Shown here in pieces: positions 54,001-64,000 of a stretch of 64,000 nucleotides of DNA. The stretch is from Trematomus loennbergii. Its lineage: Eukaryota > Chordata > Actinopteri > Perciformes > Nototheniidae. A program made the position numbers and the translations under genes. The number at the start of each line of letters is the position of its first letter. The first letter of the stretch is position 1. Location: assembly GCA_012861695.1 (NCBI GenBank), contig JAAOOA010000002.1, forward strand, positions 24,048,398 through 24,112,397. The letters run 5' to 3'. The notes beneath the pieces are model-generated. The model was not told where the DNA came from, did not search any database, and was given only the letters and a program-made list of their open reading frames with translations.

Positions 54001-57000
54001 CCAAGCTTAAAGTCATTATACTAATATAACCCAGAAAATTGTCTCCTCTGCAAGATCAGTTGGTCAATACTGACCCACAGTCAAATGTAGTTACAACGAT
54101 TTATATCCCTAATAGTATTGATTTTTGTTTAACTGAGTTGCCTTTTGTTTTTGGACTGTCTGAATATTGTAGTGCTCCTTTCCGCTATAACAAAATGACT
54201 TCTCTGTTAAGATCTTTCGGTCTTCATAATTTTTCCTAACATGGAACTTTTAAACTCCTTTGAGAGCTTCCCAGCATTTGATGGATGCGAAAAATGACTG
54301 AAGACATTTTGATGTGTCACAGTAGAATAGACACAGGTGTAAATGCTACAAATCAATCACGACTGAATTATATTTTGCTGCTTCAATTTCAGGCTCCAGG
54401 TGCTGTGCAAGCTGTTTATAATTCCCTTTATGGAGTGAGATAATTGTATATGTCACCAGGAGCTGCCATGAAGTATGGATCATAGTTTTGAGAACAATCT
54501 CTATGATTGAGCACCAAACTAGTGAATTATGTTGCATGAGATTAGACACGGTAACACGCTTTAAAATGTTAAGGTATAAAGAGAAGATTCAGGGAAAGGT
54601 TGACGATGTTTGTGGTTTGGGAAGAGTTTGTTGTGGATCAAATCAAAGCGGGAATCTTTGAGATTCCTGCTCCTCTGGTTTGATACATTAGGACGCTAAG
54701 AGCTTCACAGAAAGCACATACGAAGCAAGGCATCAGGTTGTGCAGCTGAATGGATGTGGAAATATGAAATGCATAGAATAGCTTCTACGGACACAATGAC
54801 GTTGTTGTTGAAGTATAATAGTAGGGCAAATATTAGCTTTCTGCATGACCTGCCTCAACTTCCTTATGAATACAGTTTTATTTGTTTAGATTAGTTCTCT
54901 GAAACATAACCCAAATTGATACCATTAGGGAGTAAACCACTGAGAGCGTTGTTGTTTGAGCAACATAAGAGGTTTGTTTGTGTGTGGATGTGTGCCTTCC
55001 ACTTTGGTCTGTAGGACAAAAGCAGTGTCTGGATCCCTCTCTTTGCTCCAGGATCTCTCTGGCTCTACTCAGTCCAGACAAATGGCAAACATTCCTCTTT
55101 GATTCTGAGCTAAAAGGAGACTCTATCTAGCTTTGTCCATAAAAACAAGTCTAACATCTGCTGCTGCTTTTTGAGTTACACACAAACGTTGTTAAATACA
55201 TAATACTCTCTGCTGTTGTGAACACAGAAATGTGACCCCACTACACTTTGTGGAAGATGAGGTTAAGTCATGCTGTGTTGCCGCCCGACTTGGAGGCGTG
55301 TGGCGCAGTGGATAGAGCCTTGGTATGGGGATCAGATGGTCACAGGTTCAAACCCCACTGCAGTCAGCATGTCGTTGTGTCCCTGCAAGACACTTCACCC
55401 CAAATTGCTCCTGTGGGGATTGCCCACAGTATTGAGTATGTAAGTCGCTTTGGATAAAAGCGTCTAACAAGTAACATGTAATGTAATGTAATGTAATGTA
55501 ATGTAATGTTTTCCCTATGTGGGAGTTGATCAGATTGATGGAAGAAAAGGAAATCCAGTCCCACTCAACATTACACTTCATTCAGTTCATGGTCCAGCTG
55601 AGTTTCACCAATTACTGTGATTCAGTATTGTTTGCCTACAGTCTGAAACTGATAACTGCCCTCATATCATGTTTATAACCATCCAAGGTTTGCTATCCTG
55701 CCTCATGTCAATATCTAACCTGTGATTGTCTGTTTTTCCTTCCTCTGCCCTCTCCTACTTTCTGTCTATAGTTCGGACCGACTGATGGATGACACGATAA
55801 GGTAAGACCTGCTCTCTGTCTCCCACATATGGGACCGCTCCCACACCCTATCTCCACTGTCTTACCTACCTGCTGAATCCTAATCAAAACCAGTGTGCAA
55901 AAATGTACCTTAAATGGCCTGACAGGTCCGGTTACGGTGGTTCCACATGGCCGAAATGATATGAATAAACGTGTATTCTTAGTCCAATTGTAGACATGGT
56001 TTTTACGGACTATTCAACTAAAAGCGTTTTCTATACACATCAAAGCCTTGGAAGTGCAGCAGCTGATGGTCACATTATATCGTGTGTGCATTAAACTGAA
56101 CAAATCTGTCACGTGCCCAGAGTAAGTCCTCCCACCTCACTGATTTATAGATGCCATCCATCTCTCTCCAGCCCTGCTCCTTCCCCTCCCTGCAGACATG
56201 CACAAATGACAAATATGTTGTGTAGGATTTACCCTCCATCCCTGCAGGCTGCTTTCTCTCCCACCCATCGCCTTTTCCATTTCCAGTCCCTGCATCTCGT
56301 AAACTATGTTTGCCTGGGGCTTGGCTTGGACAGCGGAATGATTTGTGGATTTCGTCTATATTTCTCAAATTCCGTTTCCTTACTTACCCCTTTTTTATAA
56401 GAGCTCATTTTCTCCAAAGTCTTGTGTCATTTTCTATAGCCTTTCTGATCTTTTTCTACATTTTTGAAAACCTTTGAACCTATACGTTTGCAATTCTGTT
56501 TCTTATTCCTCCCAAGTTAAATGTGGAAATCATTAAGGTTGCTTCTCAAATTATCCTATCACACTCTCAAATACATTTAACTAATTAACTCAAGGGAGCA
56601 AGATATAGTTGTTGAGGTAAGATGTTGTGTAAAATCTAAACATTTCCAGATTATGATACATTAGAATAAAGATCTGGTCACATCTGAGTTCATAGAGAGA
56701 TGATGAATAAAAGGCTCTAACCTAACTATCTCTCCATTTGCTCTTTGAATAGTTAACTACTTATCGTTGGACGTGCTTGCTGTTGTTGCTTTGTTTGGGA
56801 AGAATTCAAGTAAAAAGCACACAGTCAACTTCTCCAGTTACTCTTCTCTCGTTTGGAGTGTCCTCTTCCTGTGGTTACCTCTCTGGTAACTCTGACCCTT
56901 ATTTCCATTTCCCTCTGGTGCATATCAGAACAACAAACAACCTTGAAAAGAAATGCTGAGACGTGCTTACAAATCAGAATAACTTTATTTTGTTTATCCT

Positions 57001-57115
57001 AAGGCTGAGGCTGATTCAGGTTTTTAGTGAGAGTGGTGTATGTTGTAGAGCCCTCAGGCAGATTTATTGATTCACAGTGTTGTTGTGTGTGTGTGTGTGT
57101 GTTGTGTGTGTGTGT

Positions 57116-57171
<56 letters not shown>

Positions 57172-57190
57172 GTGTGTGTGGTGTGTGTGT

Positions 57191-57239
<49 letters not shown>

Positions 57240-57256
57240 TGTGTGTGTGTGTGTTG

Positions 57257-57287
<31 letters not shown>

Positions 57288-57290
57288 TGT

Positions 57291-57335
<45 letters not shown>

Positions 57336-59703
57336 ACGTGTGTGTGTGTGGAGACGTGTGTGTGTGTAAAGACGTGGTGTGTGTGGAGGTTATCGGCAAA
57401 GTGTTTCTCCCTGACAGAGGAGAACATGATCCCCAAAACACAGCTGCAGGCCAAGACTGCGGACTGTCAGGAGAAGCCATGACCTCTCACACACACACAT
57501 GCAAGGCCTGCTGCTCATCAGCTCTTCCAGCCAAGTGTAAACAACCGTGGTGATTTCATTGACTTTGTTTTTGTGAGGCCCTGTCTCTCTGGGCTGGGAG
57601 GAGTCAGTCCCCTGGGCGCTAACTGCTTATCACCTCGCTGCCAACAGTTACATTTGGTGCCACCTGTTCTTTGAGCATATTAACACTAAGCTAAAGTCAG
57701 TGTTTTGTCATTGTCGGGTTGTTCTGGGGAGTATTTTCTAAATGTCTCTCTCTCTGAGAAGGGCTCAAACGAGGGCAGTGTAGCTTCCATTGATTACTAC
57801 TTGTAACAGATGCCACAGAGGGCAAACATAGAGCCTGAAACCTTTCCTGCCAACTGCCCAGCGGCACTTTGCTGCACTGAAAGGTGCTGAGGCCGGAGAG
57901 CTACAGTAACACAGCAACTCTACACCTTCCTGTACAAGCCACAGCTCACACGCATATCGTAGGCATCGACGTAAAGATGACAGTGATAGGATGACTTATG
58001 TTTCACTACAGAACGATTGTCTTTTAGTACGGATGTGCCTACAGAAATATTGTCTTTTAATACCAGATTGAATCACTGCGCAGGAATATTGAGAAATGAA
58101 CAACAGTACAGTATATTCTAAACTGCTTTTTTCTGGACCCCAATGAAATGATTGGACAGGCTTGTTACAGTCCTGTCGACAGCTAAAGATACCAGATCTT
58201 TTTTTTTGTGAGATCATTTGATTTGTTAATGGCTGACAGGATATAAAGAACATTTAAAAAAAACTCAAACAAATCTTTGGTCATACATGCTTTCCTGACA
58301 TGGTGCTTGTAGGGAGCACATTTAGGTGACAGGACATCTTCATTTATTTTCAAAAATAGACATTTTAGGTGGTTCTGTTTCCGCCTTGACAGCTTTAGCG
58401 TTCTCACTTGCAGTCAAAGGCTCTTAACAATACTAATGAGTGCAATACCATGCAGCATTTTGTCACTGTTCATCTAATTTCTCCCTTTTGTCTTTTAGTA
58501 TTGCCATGGCGACCAAGGAGAACATGACCTCGCAGCGTGGCTTCCTGAAATCCATACAGAGCCGGGTCAACACGCTGGCCAGTATCCTTCATGCTGCACA
58601 TTAAGGTTGCTTTATGGTCTCCCTGGGGGGGGGGAGAAAGGGGAAAGGAGGCCAACATCAGGTAAAACGAACAACCACCTAATTAATCACACGCCGTTGG
58701 CAATGTTAATCGCATCGCATCGTTGTGTGTGTGTGGAACCAAATAGAAGAAAGCTCACAATAGATTGGAAGCTGAAGGATTGGTGGTATGAAATGTAATG
58801 CTGGTCCTTTTAGAAATCAATGCTCACATATTGCTTTTCTCTGGTGGAAAGTGGGTCTTTGTTATATTATAGGGATGGACCAAGAGTGGTCATTCACACA
58901 AATGATCTTTTGATATTTATAGAAGCCAAGTAATGCAAACGGTCTGAGCAAAGGGCTGATGCAGGTTGAGAGGGCTTTTTTTTTACCATGTTATACCTTT
59001 TAATGAGTCCTCTTTTAAGTAGGTCTGGTAATTTACATTACTTTATTTACAATTGCATTTTGGCTTCCAAAGGTAACAAAAACAAGATAATGTTGATCAA
59101 ATGAAAACTGTGCCGCATTTTGTTTAGCAATGATGCTCCTGTTTTCAGAATCAGAATCAGAAACGGGTTTATTGCCAGGTAGGTTCACACATACGAGGAA
59201 TTTGACTTGATGTCATGGTGCATACATACAATATAAAACAAAAAATCTCCATATAAAACAAAAAATCTCCATATAAAACACATTTATTTGTCTTCTGTTA
59301 TAAATTCAGTGCACCCTTTTCCTTGAGTTTTTTAATAGTTCAATATCCATCATGTTCCCCAATTCTAGATATCATATTATTGAGATCTCATTATATGGCA
59401 AAATAAGATTAAGATTTTTGGCTGAATCATTAAGCCTTAAAATGTTCAGTTTGTTAGCTGTCCTGAGATTTTATATTTGCATGGCATCGACATCCAAAGT
59501 GTTTGATTTATGACTGCCAACCGAAGATGTCTTTGTGAATTTAAATATTTGTGATCTTCCTTAACTTTTGACCCTCCTCGACCGTTTCCCAACCATCAAA
59601 TCTCATCCAGCGAATAAACCTGCGGAAGAGGAGGGACTCCCTGATCCTCGGCGCAGTGATCGGCGTCTGCACCATCCTCCTCCTGCTCTACGCCTTCCAC
59701 TGA
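39089..59703 (+). CDS. gosr1: Golgi SNARE GS28 / GOSR1 (three small deletions)
   Basis: Nine exons: 39089-39122, 40158-40269, 41080-41167, 41630-41735, 41983-42074, 47776-47850, 55772-55801, 58499-58581 and 59581-59703. The intended product is 248 residues; human is 250. The sequence follows the family closely: SSYWEDLRKQARQLENEL, VSFSKLCTSYSSS, DYTHEFHKTKGNF, SGSGVNNRRTELFLKEHEHL, IAMATKENMTSQRGFLKSIQ and INLRKRRDSLILG. It has an N-terminal helical region, a C-terminal Qb-SNARE helix (about 160-226) and a single tail anchor ending LLLLYAFH. It works with syntaxin-5, Ykt6 and Bet1-type SNAREs in ER-to-Golgi and intra-Golgi fusion. A 2-base deletion in exon 4 and, in exon 9, loss of the acceptor A and of CT break the gene as written. 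Confidence 0.93.
39516..40075 (+). mobile_element. hAT-like AAGTAC-family element in gosr1 intron 1, copy 3
   Basis: The left end CAGAGGTGGAAGAAGTAC and right end TACTTCACACCACTG form imperfect inverted termini around 560 bp. The flanks GTTGCAAC and GTGGAAAC agree at 6 of 8 bases. This is the fullest of the three related copies in the window. Confidence 0.7.
40424..40680 (-). mobile_element. 5'-truncated LINE 3' end, antisense in gosr1 intron 2
   Basis: Reversed, the segment ends in (TTATC)n after a CTTTGCCGCTGTAACACTGCA-like block shortened here, the usual fish L2-type LINE tail. The GATAAGATAAGATATTCCTTTATTAG start on the plus strand is the giveaway. No coding part remains. Confidence 0.55.
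42260..42332 (+). mobile_element. LINE 3' tail with (TTATC)n, gosr1 intron 5
   Basis: CCCCACGGGGATAAATGAAG followed by TCTTATCTCTTATCTTATTA is the same kind of LINE terminus as at 40424-40680, but in plus orientation and shorter. Confidence 0.6.
42333..44540. other. Part of gosr1 intron 5, with a CNE-like block near 44 kb
   Basis: No exon. Positions 43990-44160 stand out from the AT-rich intron, with octamer- and homeodomain-like sites (CTAATGCATAAAAAC, AACAATGAATAATG, GCTGCTAATGAGG). This could be a conserved regulatory element; it cannot be tested here. Confidence 0.35.
44560..44955 (+). mobile_element. Truncated LINE: end of ORF2 and 3'UTR, gosr1 intron 5
   Basis: The plus strand encodes a tail that includes SGRRLRSIRTKTSRHLNSFF before a stop near 44711, typical of the ORF2 end in fish L2/Rex-like LINEs. 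The 3'UTR runs through AAGTCAAATTCCTCGTATG and CAATAAACC to a (TTCTGA)n tail at 44931-44952. Another copy of this same terminus lies reversed at 59148-59278. Confidence 0.75.
45809..45845. repeat. Short 16-bp tandem repeat
   Basis: The unit GGTGCTGGTAGCGAGT occurs twice, plus a partial third copy. Confidence 0.7.
46265..46430. mobile_element. Foldback / MITE with about 45-bp inverted termini, gosr1 intron 5
   Basis: AAGGGATAATGTGCAGCGAC then GGTCATTATGGGGAAAA on the left is matched inverted by TTTTCCCCATAATGACC and GTCGCTGCACATTATCCC on the right. The loop is only about 65 bases and GC-rich. Such a sequence folds into a near-perfect hairpin. It has no ORF; the family is unknown to me. Confidence 0.75.
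46995..47021. repeat. Interstitial telomeric repeat (CCCTAA)4
   Basis: Four perfect CCCTAA units followed by CCC. The flanks are ordinary intron and gosr1 continues past it, so it is an internal repeat and not a chromosome end. Confidence 0.9.
47022..49255. other. gosr1 introns 5 and 6 around exon 6
   Basis: Apart from exon 6 (47776-47850), nothing here is coding or bounded by recognisable repeat ends. Confidence 0.35.
49264..49587 (-). mobile_element. hAT-type MITE, gosr1 intron 6 (copy B, reversed)
   Basis: The same family as 22628-22934, inverted: it starts TAGGCTGCTCAATTAATCG and ends CCATAATCGAGCAGCCCTA. The flanks GTTTAGTA (49256-49263) and GTTTAGCA (49588-49595) agree at 7 of 8 bases, so this insertion has aged slightly more than copy A. 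Confidence 0.85.
49596..51810. other. gosr1 intron 6, no features resolved
   Basis: Includes a poly-G run near 50145 and a (GGGA)n-like stretch near 51398. No exon, RNA gene or bounded repeat seen. Confidence 0.35.
51812..52025 (-). mobile_element. tRNA-derived SINE, gosr1 intron 6 (copy 1, antisense)
   Basis: On the minus strand there is an A box TGGCTCAGTGG (52012-52002), a B-box-like GTTCGAGTCCC, a core CTTCACCTCAAATTGCTCC, the block GTCGCTTTGGATAAAGC and an (ATGTA)n tail. The same order is found at 55291-55509. Confidence 0.85.
52026..55290. other. gosr1 intron 6, remaining part
   Basis: No coding exon. Several open frames (for example near 52503 and 53433) have no splice context or recognisable product. 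I see no inverted-repeat ends. Confidence 0.3.
55291..55509 (+). mobile_element. tRNA-derived SINE, gosr1 intron 6 (copy 2)
   Basis: An A box TGGCGCAGTGG (55301-55311) and B box GGTTCAAACCC (55345-55355) form an RNA polymerase III promoter derived from a tRNA. The body AGACACTTCACCCCAAATTG leads to GTCGCTTTGGATAAAAGCG and an (ATGTA)n tail of about five units. The head no longer folds as a tRNA, so this is not a tRNA gene. Confidence 0.9.
57081..57372. repeat. Long compound (TG)n microsatellite, gosr1 intron 7
   Basis: About 290 bases of TG with scattered extra T or G interruptions, ending in ACGTG-containing units. Every long frame across it in both directions is an artefact. Confidence 0.95.
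57373..58498. other. gosr1 intron 7, distal part
   Basis: No exon seen. Positions 57580-57680 have a less AT-rich, motif-like character (CTAACTGCTTATCACCTCG) and might be conserved; otherwise plain intron. Confidence 0.3.
59148..59282 (-). mobile_element. Severely truncated LINE 3' end, gosr1 intron 8
   Basis: The reverse complement (ATGACATCAAGTCAAATTCC, ACCTGGCAATAAACC, then TTCTGA repeats) is nearly identical to the 3' end at 44860-44950. Only about the last 100 bases remain. A 20-bp ATATAAAACAAAAAATCTCC unit is repeated at its inner edge (59230-59281). Confidence 0.75.
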
Positions 59704-60101
59704 AAGCCTGCTGAATGTTTAAAGGAGCCGCACTCGACGTGCTCTCTGTAACATGGGATACCCAGAGACTAAGCTCAGTGATTGGATAAACCCCGAGGCT
59801 CCTGAGCAGGGGGACATTCAGTTGGTCCAGATCTTGGACGGGAACAGATTTGGCCAACAAGAACTACTGAACTTGTATTTAGCAGTGGGACAGATGGAGG
59901 GCTGCCAACAAGTGAATGGAGACCAAAAGTACAAAATAAGTCTAGATTTTAATTAAATATATTGATAACTCACTGGAGAGTGTGAAGAGACTGAGAACGT
60001 GTGATGCATCATTATTTTCCACAGGGAGGATTTTTAGTTTAATTGTCCTTTTTAATGGCAGTGGGATGGAGAGTTCATTGTGGGCTGTACAATGTGAAAT
60101 T

Positions 60102-60107
60102 AATAAA
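60102..60107 (+). terminator. gosr1 polyadenylation signal
   Basis: AATAAA 399 bases after the gosr1 stop codon at 59701-59703, followed by TTATTCATATCAGTATGTGT, a plausible GU-containing downstream element. Confidence 0.6.
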
Positions 60108-60119
60108 TTATTCATATCA

Positions 60120-62216
60120 GTATGTGTAAACAAGTGTGTGGTACTACTAGATACTGAACATTTAACGCTTTTTTCCAACTATATGCTGTGCACTCTACAT
60201 TTTCGACAGGTTTAACCGCCAGGATGTAACAGCAGGGCTTGTAAAAATATATTTTGTTTACTACATTTCCATTTAAAAATAATTACTGTTGTGTTTTATG
60301 TGAAAGTAAAGCCATCCAGGCACTCCAAAATGTAAGAAAGGCACTACGGGGAGAGAGAAAAAATCTTTCTGGTAACTTCTTCTGACCGTTCGGAGGGCCT
60401 GGATCAACTTTTTATTCTGGTTTTCACAATTTTCAAACACCCGACACACCCTTCATCTACGGTTAAATATACAGACCAATCAGTTATATCTCACCCCTAT
60501 TTTTGTATTTGTCTTATTATTATAAAGAGAGGACAGTGGAGAGGGACAGAAAGATTGGGGACTACATGCTCCCTGGCTGGAATATCACCGATGATGGTTG
60601 GTTGTCGGCATTTGCAGAAAATGATTAATGTTTAAAGTACATTTTCCAAATTCAAAAACGTAATCCAAATACTGAACAGCCTCTGTAAAAAAAAATTCAA
60701 TGCAGCAAAAAAGTAAGGATATAAAAAGTATGAGGTCAAAATGGATTGTCAGTTTGAGTTACTTTGATCAATTATCCAAGAGGCGTCATCCTTTCTGAGA
60801 GTGGTAGAGGTCACAGGATTGCAGCCTGAACACAGTTATCAGATTCTTCTGAAATGGGTATCTTTGACAAAGTTCACCACACCGCCAGCTCTATTCACTT
60901 TTAGGTTTCTGGAGAAGATGAATGAAGATGTCCTGCTTTTAATGGTCGGCTGTTGAAGGACTTATCCGTTCTGCATGTATAGTTTGCCTGGCAGAGCCAA
61001 TGAACCACTATTCCATTTCACTGCACCTGAAGTACAAAGTGACCTGTGCGTTTGAAGATGGGAAATCAAGCGTTTATCTGAGAAGGGGGTGATTGCCGGC
61101 TGGGGGTGACCCTTTTAGATTAAAGTCTTTGTTGGGGAGGGGTGTAAGAATGTGAAAGCTTGTGTGTGAGAAACATCAATGTGTTTTATGTCTCGCAGCA
61201 TCAGGCTCACTTCAATGGACGGAAAAGGATAACATTGGAGTCTTGTCCTCATTCCTTCTGTTTGATGCCTTCCTCACGAAGTGAAACTGTAGCCAGACAA
61301 GCATAGCCACCATCCCATGAATCTCTCACTTCCTTCAGGAGGGAAGCAAATGTGCTGGAGTCTAAATTTGGTCCAGACGTACATGCTGTCGCTAAGACTG
61401 CGGAGGTGCTGAAGCATTGAGCTCCTGCATATTTCAGCCAGTCAAACCCAGCGGCGCCGAAGCGGAACTAAGTGCCAGATATTCTCACTTAAAGGGCGCT
61501 ACAGTAACTTCTGACAAGCACAAAGTCTGTTTTCTCACAGCATCTGAAATGTAAGTCTGTCTGTAGAAACCACACACGTACAGTCGAGTGGTTTGTTAAA
61601 TCTTTCAGTTGATGATGGCCTCAATTGTTTGTATTGATGGGCTTAAAAGCTTTTTACGAGGACGTTAAATATAGGTAAAGTACAATTTTACATTTATACA
61701 ACCAAGAAAAAGCTCTCACCGATAATGGTTGTATTTTTTAACGGATTTGTTTCTGGATTGGTGTGTAAGGAATGCATCAGGCAGAAACTCTGTGTATTGT
61801 GGAGAGCTGGCTTTAGAAGTGAAATATCTATCACAATTGCTTTCTTCCCCTGTTTCTTCCAGAGATGTCTGTAACCCAGTTGGAGCGGCCATGATAAATG
61901 GTGTTTGTCTGCTCCGAGGCACAATGTGTCAGACCCGCTGTAGGGACAGGGTTTTAGTATAATAAAAGCAAGAGCTGTACAGACTGCAGAAGCAATCTCT
62001 TCCATTCCGTCTCAATAAAGTGAACATTGCACATTAATATTACTCTTACAGGGTGGCACGATTATTTTCATTACAATTTACTTTATGATTGGATTTTTTT
62101 AAGGATAAAATATTTTCATTTCACTTATACATAATTTAAAATGGCACAGCACTGATTTTGCTTTCATGTTGTGCTTCATACCTGCTAGTGTACTAATGGG
62201 CAATGATCTGATATCA
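60120..62216. other. Intergenic DNA downstream of gosr1
   Basis: No exon, RNA or transposon ends recognised. Open frames near 61694-62005 (minus) have no support. Confidence 0.35.
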
Positions 62217-62224
62217 TCGATACC

Positions 62225-63053
62225 CAAGGGTGTAACTTTGGTTTGAGAAGTGGGGGGGACACAAAACAGGGGGTCCTCCGCAATGAAATATTTTCTCAAT
62301 TTAATTCCATTTCCTGCCTTTCTACAAATATATTAGGGACTATAGTGTTAACAAATCCAAGAAAAATGTGTAGTGTATATAATGAGTGTGCACACTTATC
62401 TAGTATCCTATCCATGTGAACCTGTTTTATTTGTGATTACCTGACATCCTCTAGGGGGGTCCAGGGGCATGCACCCGGGAAAGATTTGTTTCTTTAAATT
62501 GAAGTTGAATGCATCAATCTGGTGCACTTTGAGGGCAACATTAAGAGATTTATGGATACAGTTCTCAACACTCATATGAAACAGAACTGTATATATTTCA
62601 ATAATCAAAAAGCCATTAGAATATGCTCACAACCAATAACACATCATTGATCAACTCCTCTCTCCTATCTTTATCTTACCTAGTCTGCATTCTTTCTTTT
62701 TATTTATGCATATTTGACTAATCACTCCCCTTTCAAACTGTGTTTTTTATTTTTGTACTGACCTATAGTACACATTGGAAGGATTTCTTAATTTATTTTA
62801 TATACAACTATATATTACATAGATGGAAATATTTTTTACATCGATGACCAAACCGTTTGAGACCCACTGAGATAACTAGACTAAAGTTTACAACCTAATC
62901 ACTCAGAGAGTCCTTTACCTCCCTGAGCTGACGTTATCTCTCTCAGTCCGCCAGGAGAGGACTCTCCCTCTCCTTATTGTTGAAACAGCTTCTAATCTCC
63001 GTTAGCTCCGAGCTAGCACCAGATGCTAACAACAACCCACGTAACTCTCTCAG

Positions 63054-63085
<32 letters not shown>

Positions 63086-63276
63086 TGTCTCTCTCTCTTT
63101 CTATCTCTCTCTCACAAGATGCGCTCGTGCCACACACACACAGACGCTCCTCCGTAACGATGACCGCTTGCGTAAAAAAAAAAAAAAAAAAAATTATAAA
63201 GTGGGGGGACACAAATGGGATTTTGAAAAGTGGGGGGGACATGTCCCCCCTGTCCCCAGTGGAAATTACGCCCATG
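62225..63276. mobile_element. hAT-like non-autonomous element of about 1.05 kb
   Basis: The left end CAAGGGTGTAACTTTGG and inverted right end CATGGGCGTAATTTCCAC have the same layout. The flanks TCGATACC (62217-62224) and TCTATACC (63277-63284) agree at 7 of 8 bases. Both ends also carry an inner AGTGGGGGGGACA block. There is no transposase ORF inside. The 8-bp duplication points to the hAT superfamily. Confidence 0.7.
63040..63118. repeat. (CT)n microsatellite inside the hAT-like element
   Basis: A CTCTCT run with TGTC and TATC interruptions. It generates spurious Ser/Leu and Arg/Glu frames. Confidence 0.9.
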
Positions 63277-63576
63277 TCTATACCAAATGAAAACGTTGAA
63301 ACATGACATTATCTTTAAGAAATGTCATATTGAACATTTCCATGGTGTGTCTGTGACAGTGCTCAGAAATGAGAAATGTGTCACTTTCAGAACAGGAAAC
63401 GTGTTTTTATTCCTTTGAGTAAAAATCATTCAGATGTCTGGAATAGCCCAGCAAGAAAATAGCCAAATCACATTTGCTTTTGTGAGTTTATAAAAATGTA
63501 ATTGATTTTGTTAAATGTGCAGGTGTTTTGATGTGCATTTTACCCCAACATTAACATATTTGCTTTAAAATAAGGC

Positions 63577-64000
63577 TTAACCCTTGTGCCCTCCTCGGGC
63601 ATTTTTGTACATTTTTCCTGACTTTTTTTTTTATTTGGTGTTCATTTCAGCTGTGTTACAGCTTTTGGCATGGATTTTTGCAAGAAGTCTTCTTTTGAGT
63701 CAAATTTTTGAAATCCAATGTCGTTTACTCTTACATGTTTTGTATACTCTCGTGATGCATTTTGCACCCTCTGGACCCCTTCGTGGCAAAAATGTACACG
63801 CTCATAAAACTGCTATTAAATCATCATACATCAATATTTTATTAAACTTTTTTTTCCATGAATCACTTGAACAACTTCTAACGTACTCAAAACTACCAAA
63901 CATCCAATAATTTTCAGGATTTTAACCCTTTAAATGCCTGTTTCATTATTTGAATTATTTAATTTCTCTTAAAAAAAAACAAAAAATGAATTTCTTTCAA
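63577..64000. mobile_element. Possible start of a TTAA-type element running off the window
   Basis: TTAACCCTTGTGCCCTCCTCGG at 63577 resembles the end of a common fish TTAA-flanked repeat. The opposite end is not in the window, so this is only a suggestion. Confidence 0.3.

Noticed and set aside
55291..55370. A tRNA gene, from A and B boxes
   Set aside because: The boxes belong to a SINE head; the cloverleaf does not close and the segment continues into the SINE body and (ATGTA)n tail.
57027..57553. Long Cys/Val and His/Thr open frames on both strands
   Set aside because: They are translations of the TG/CA microsatellite, which has no stops in several frames.

Overview
This is a nuclear genomic window from a ray-finned fish, most likely a teleost. 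The genes are split by GT-AG introns. The protein sequences look like teleost versions of known vertebrate genes. The gaps hold fish-type repeats: non-LTR retrotransposon tails, hAT-like elements with 8-bp target duplications, tRNA-derived SINEs and long CA/TG tracts. I found no bacterial genes, CRISPR array, rRNA or functional tRNA.

Layout. Positions 1-7690 are mostly repeats and AT-rich DNA. They form the first intron of a gene on the minus strand whose first coding exon (7696-7816) matches unc119; the rest of that gene lies before position 1. Next comes a divergent pair of lens beta-crystallin genes. A beta-B1-like gene on the minus strand (9706-11311, noncoding first exon near 12400) faces cryba1 on the plus strand (15437-17532). 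About 2.5 kb separates their transcription starts, and both have TATA boxes. A beta-B gene head to head with a beta-A gene repeats the CRYBB1/CRYBA4 arrangement known in mammals.

From 19758 to 35868 on the plus strand lies cpd (carboxypeptidase D) in 21 exons. It has three carboxypeptidase-like repeats, the third without catalytic residues, then a membrane anchor and a conserved cytoplasmic tail. Inside cpd intron 19, on the opposite strand, is a compact two-exon gene (33987-34598) for a 162-residue protein I do not recognise. From 39089 to 59703 on the plus strand lies gosr1, the Golgi Qb-SNARE GS28, in nine exons with two introns longer than 5 kb. The last 4 kb has no gene and carries a 1-kb hAT-like element.

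The main oddity is seven 1- or 2-base deletions in or at the edge of coding exons: four in cpd and three in gosr1. Each breaks frame or a splice site, each is a shortening rather than a lengthening, and most sit in homopolymers or dinucleotide runs. Exon phase on both sides shows where each base is missing. Deletion-type assembly error explains this better than decay of two essential genes, but reads are needed to decide. The best candidates for new biology are the nested antisense gene, the divergent crystallin pair with its shared regulatory interval, and several homeodomain-motif-rich noncoding blocks.
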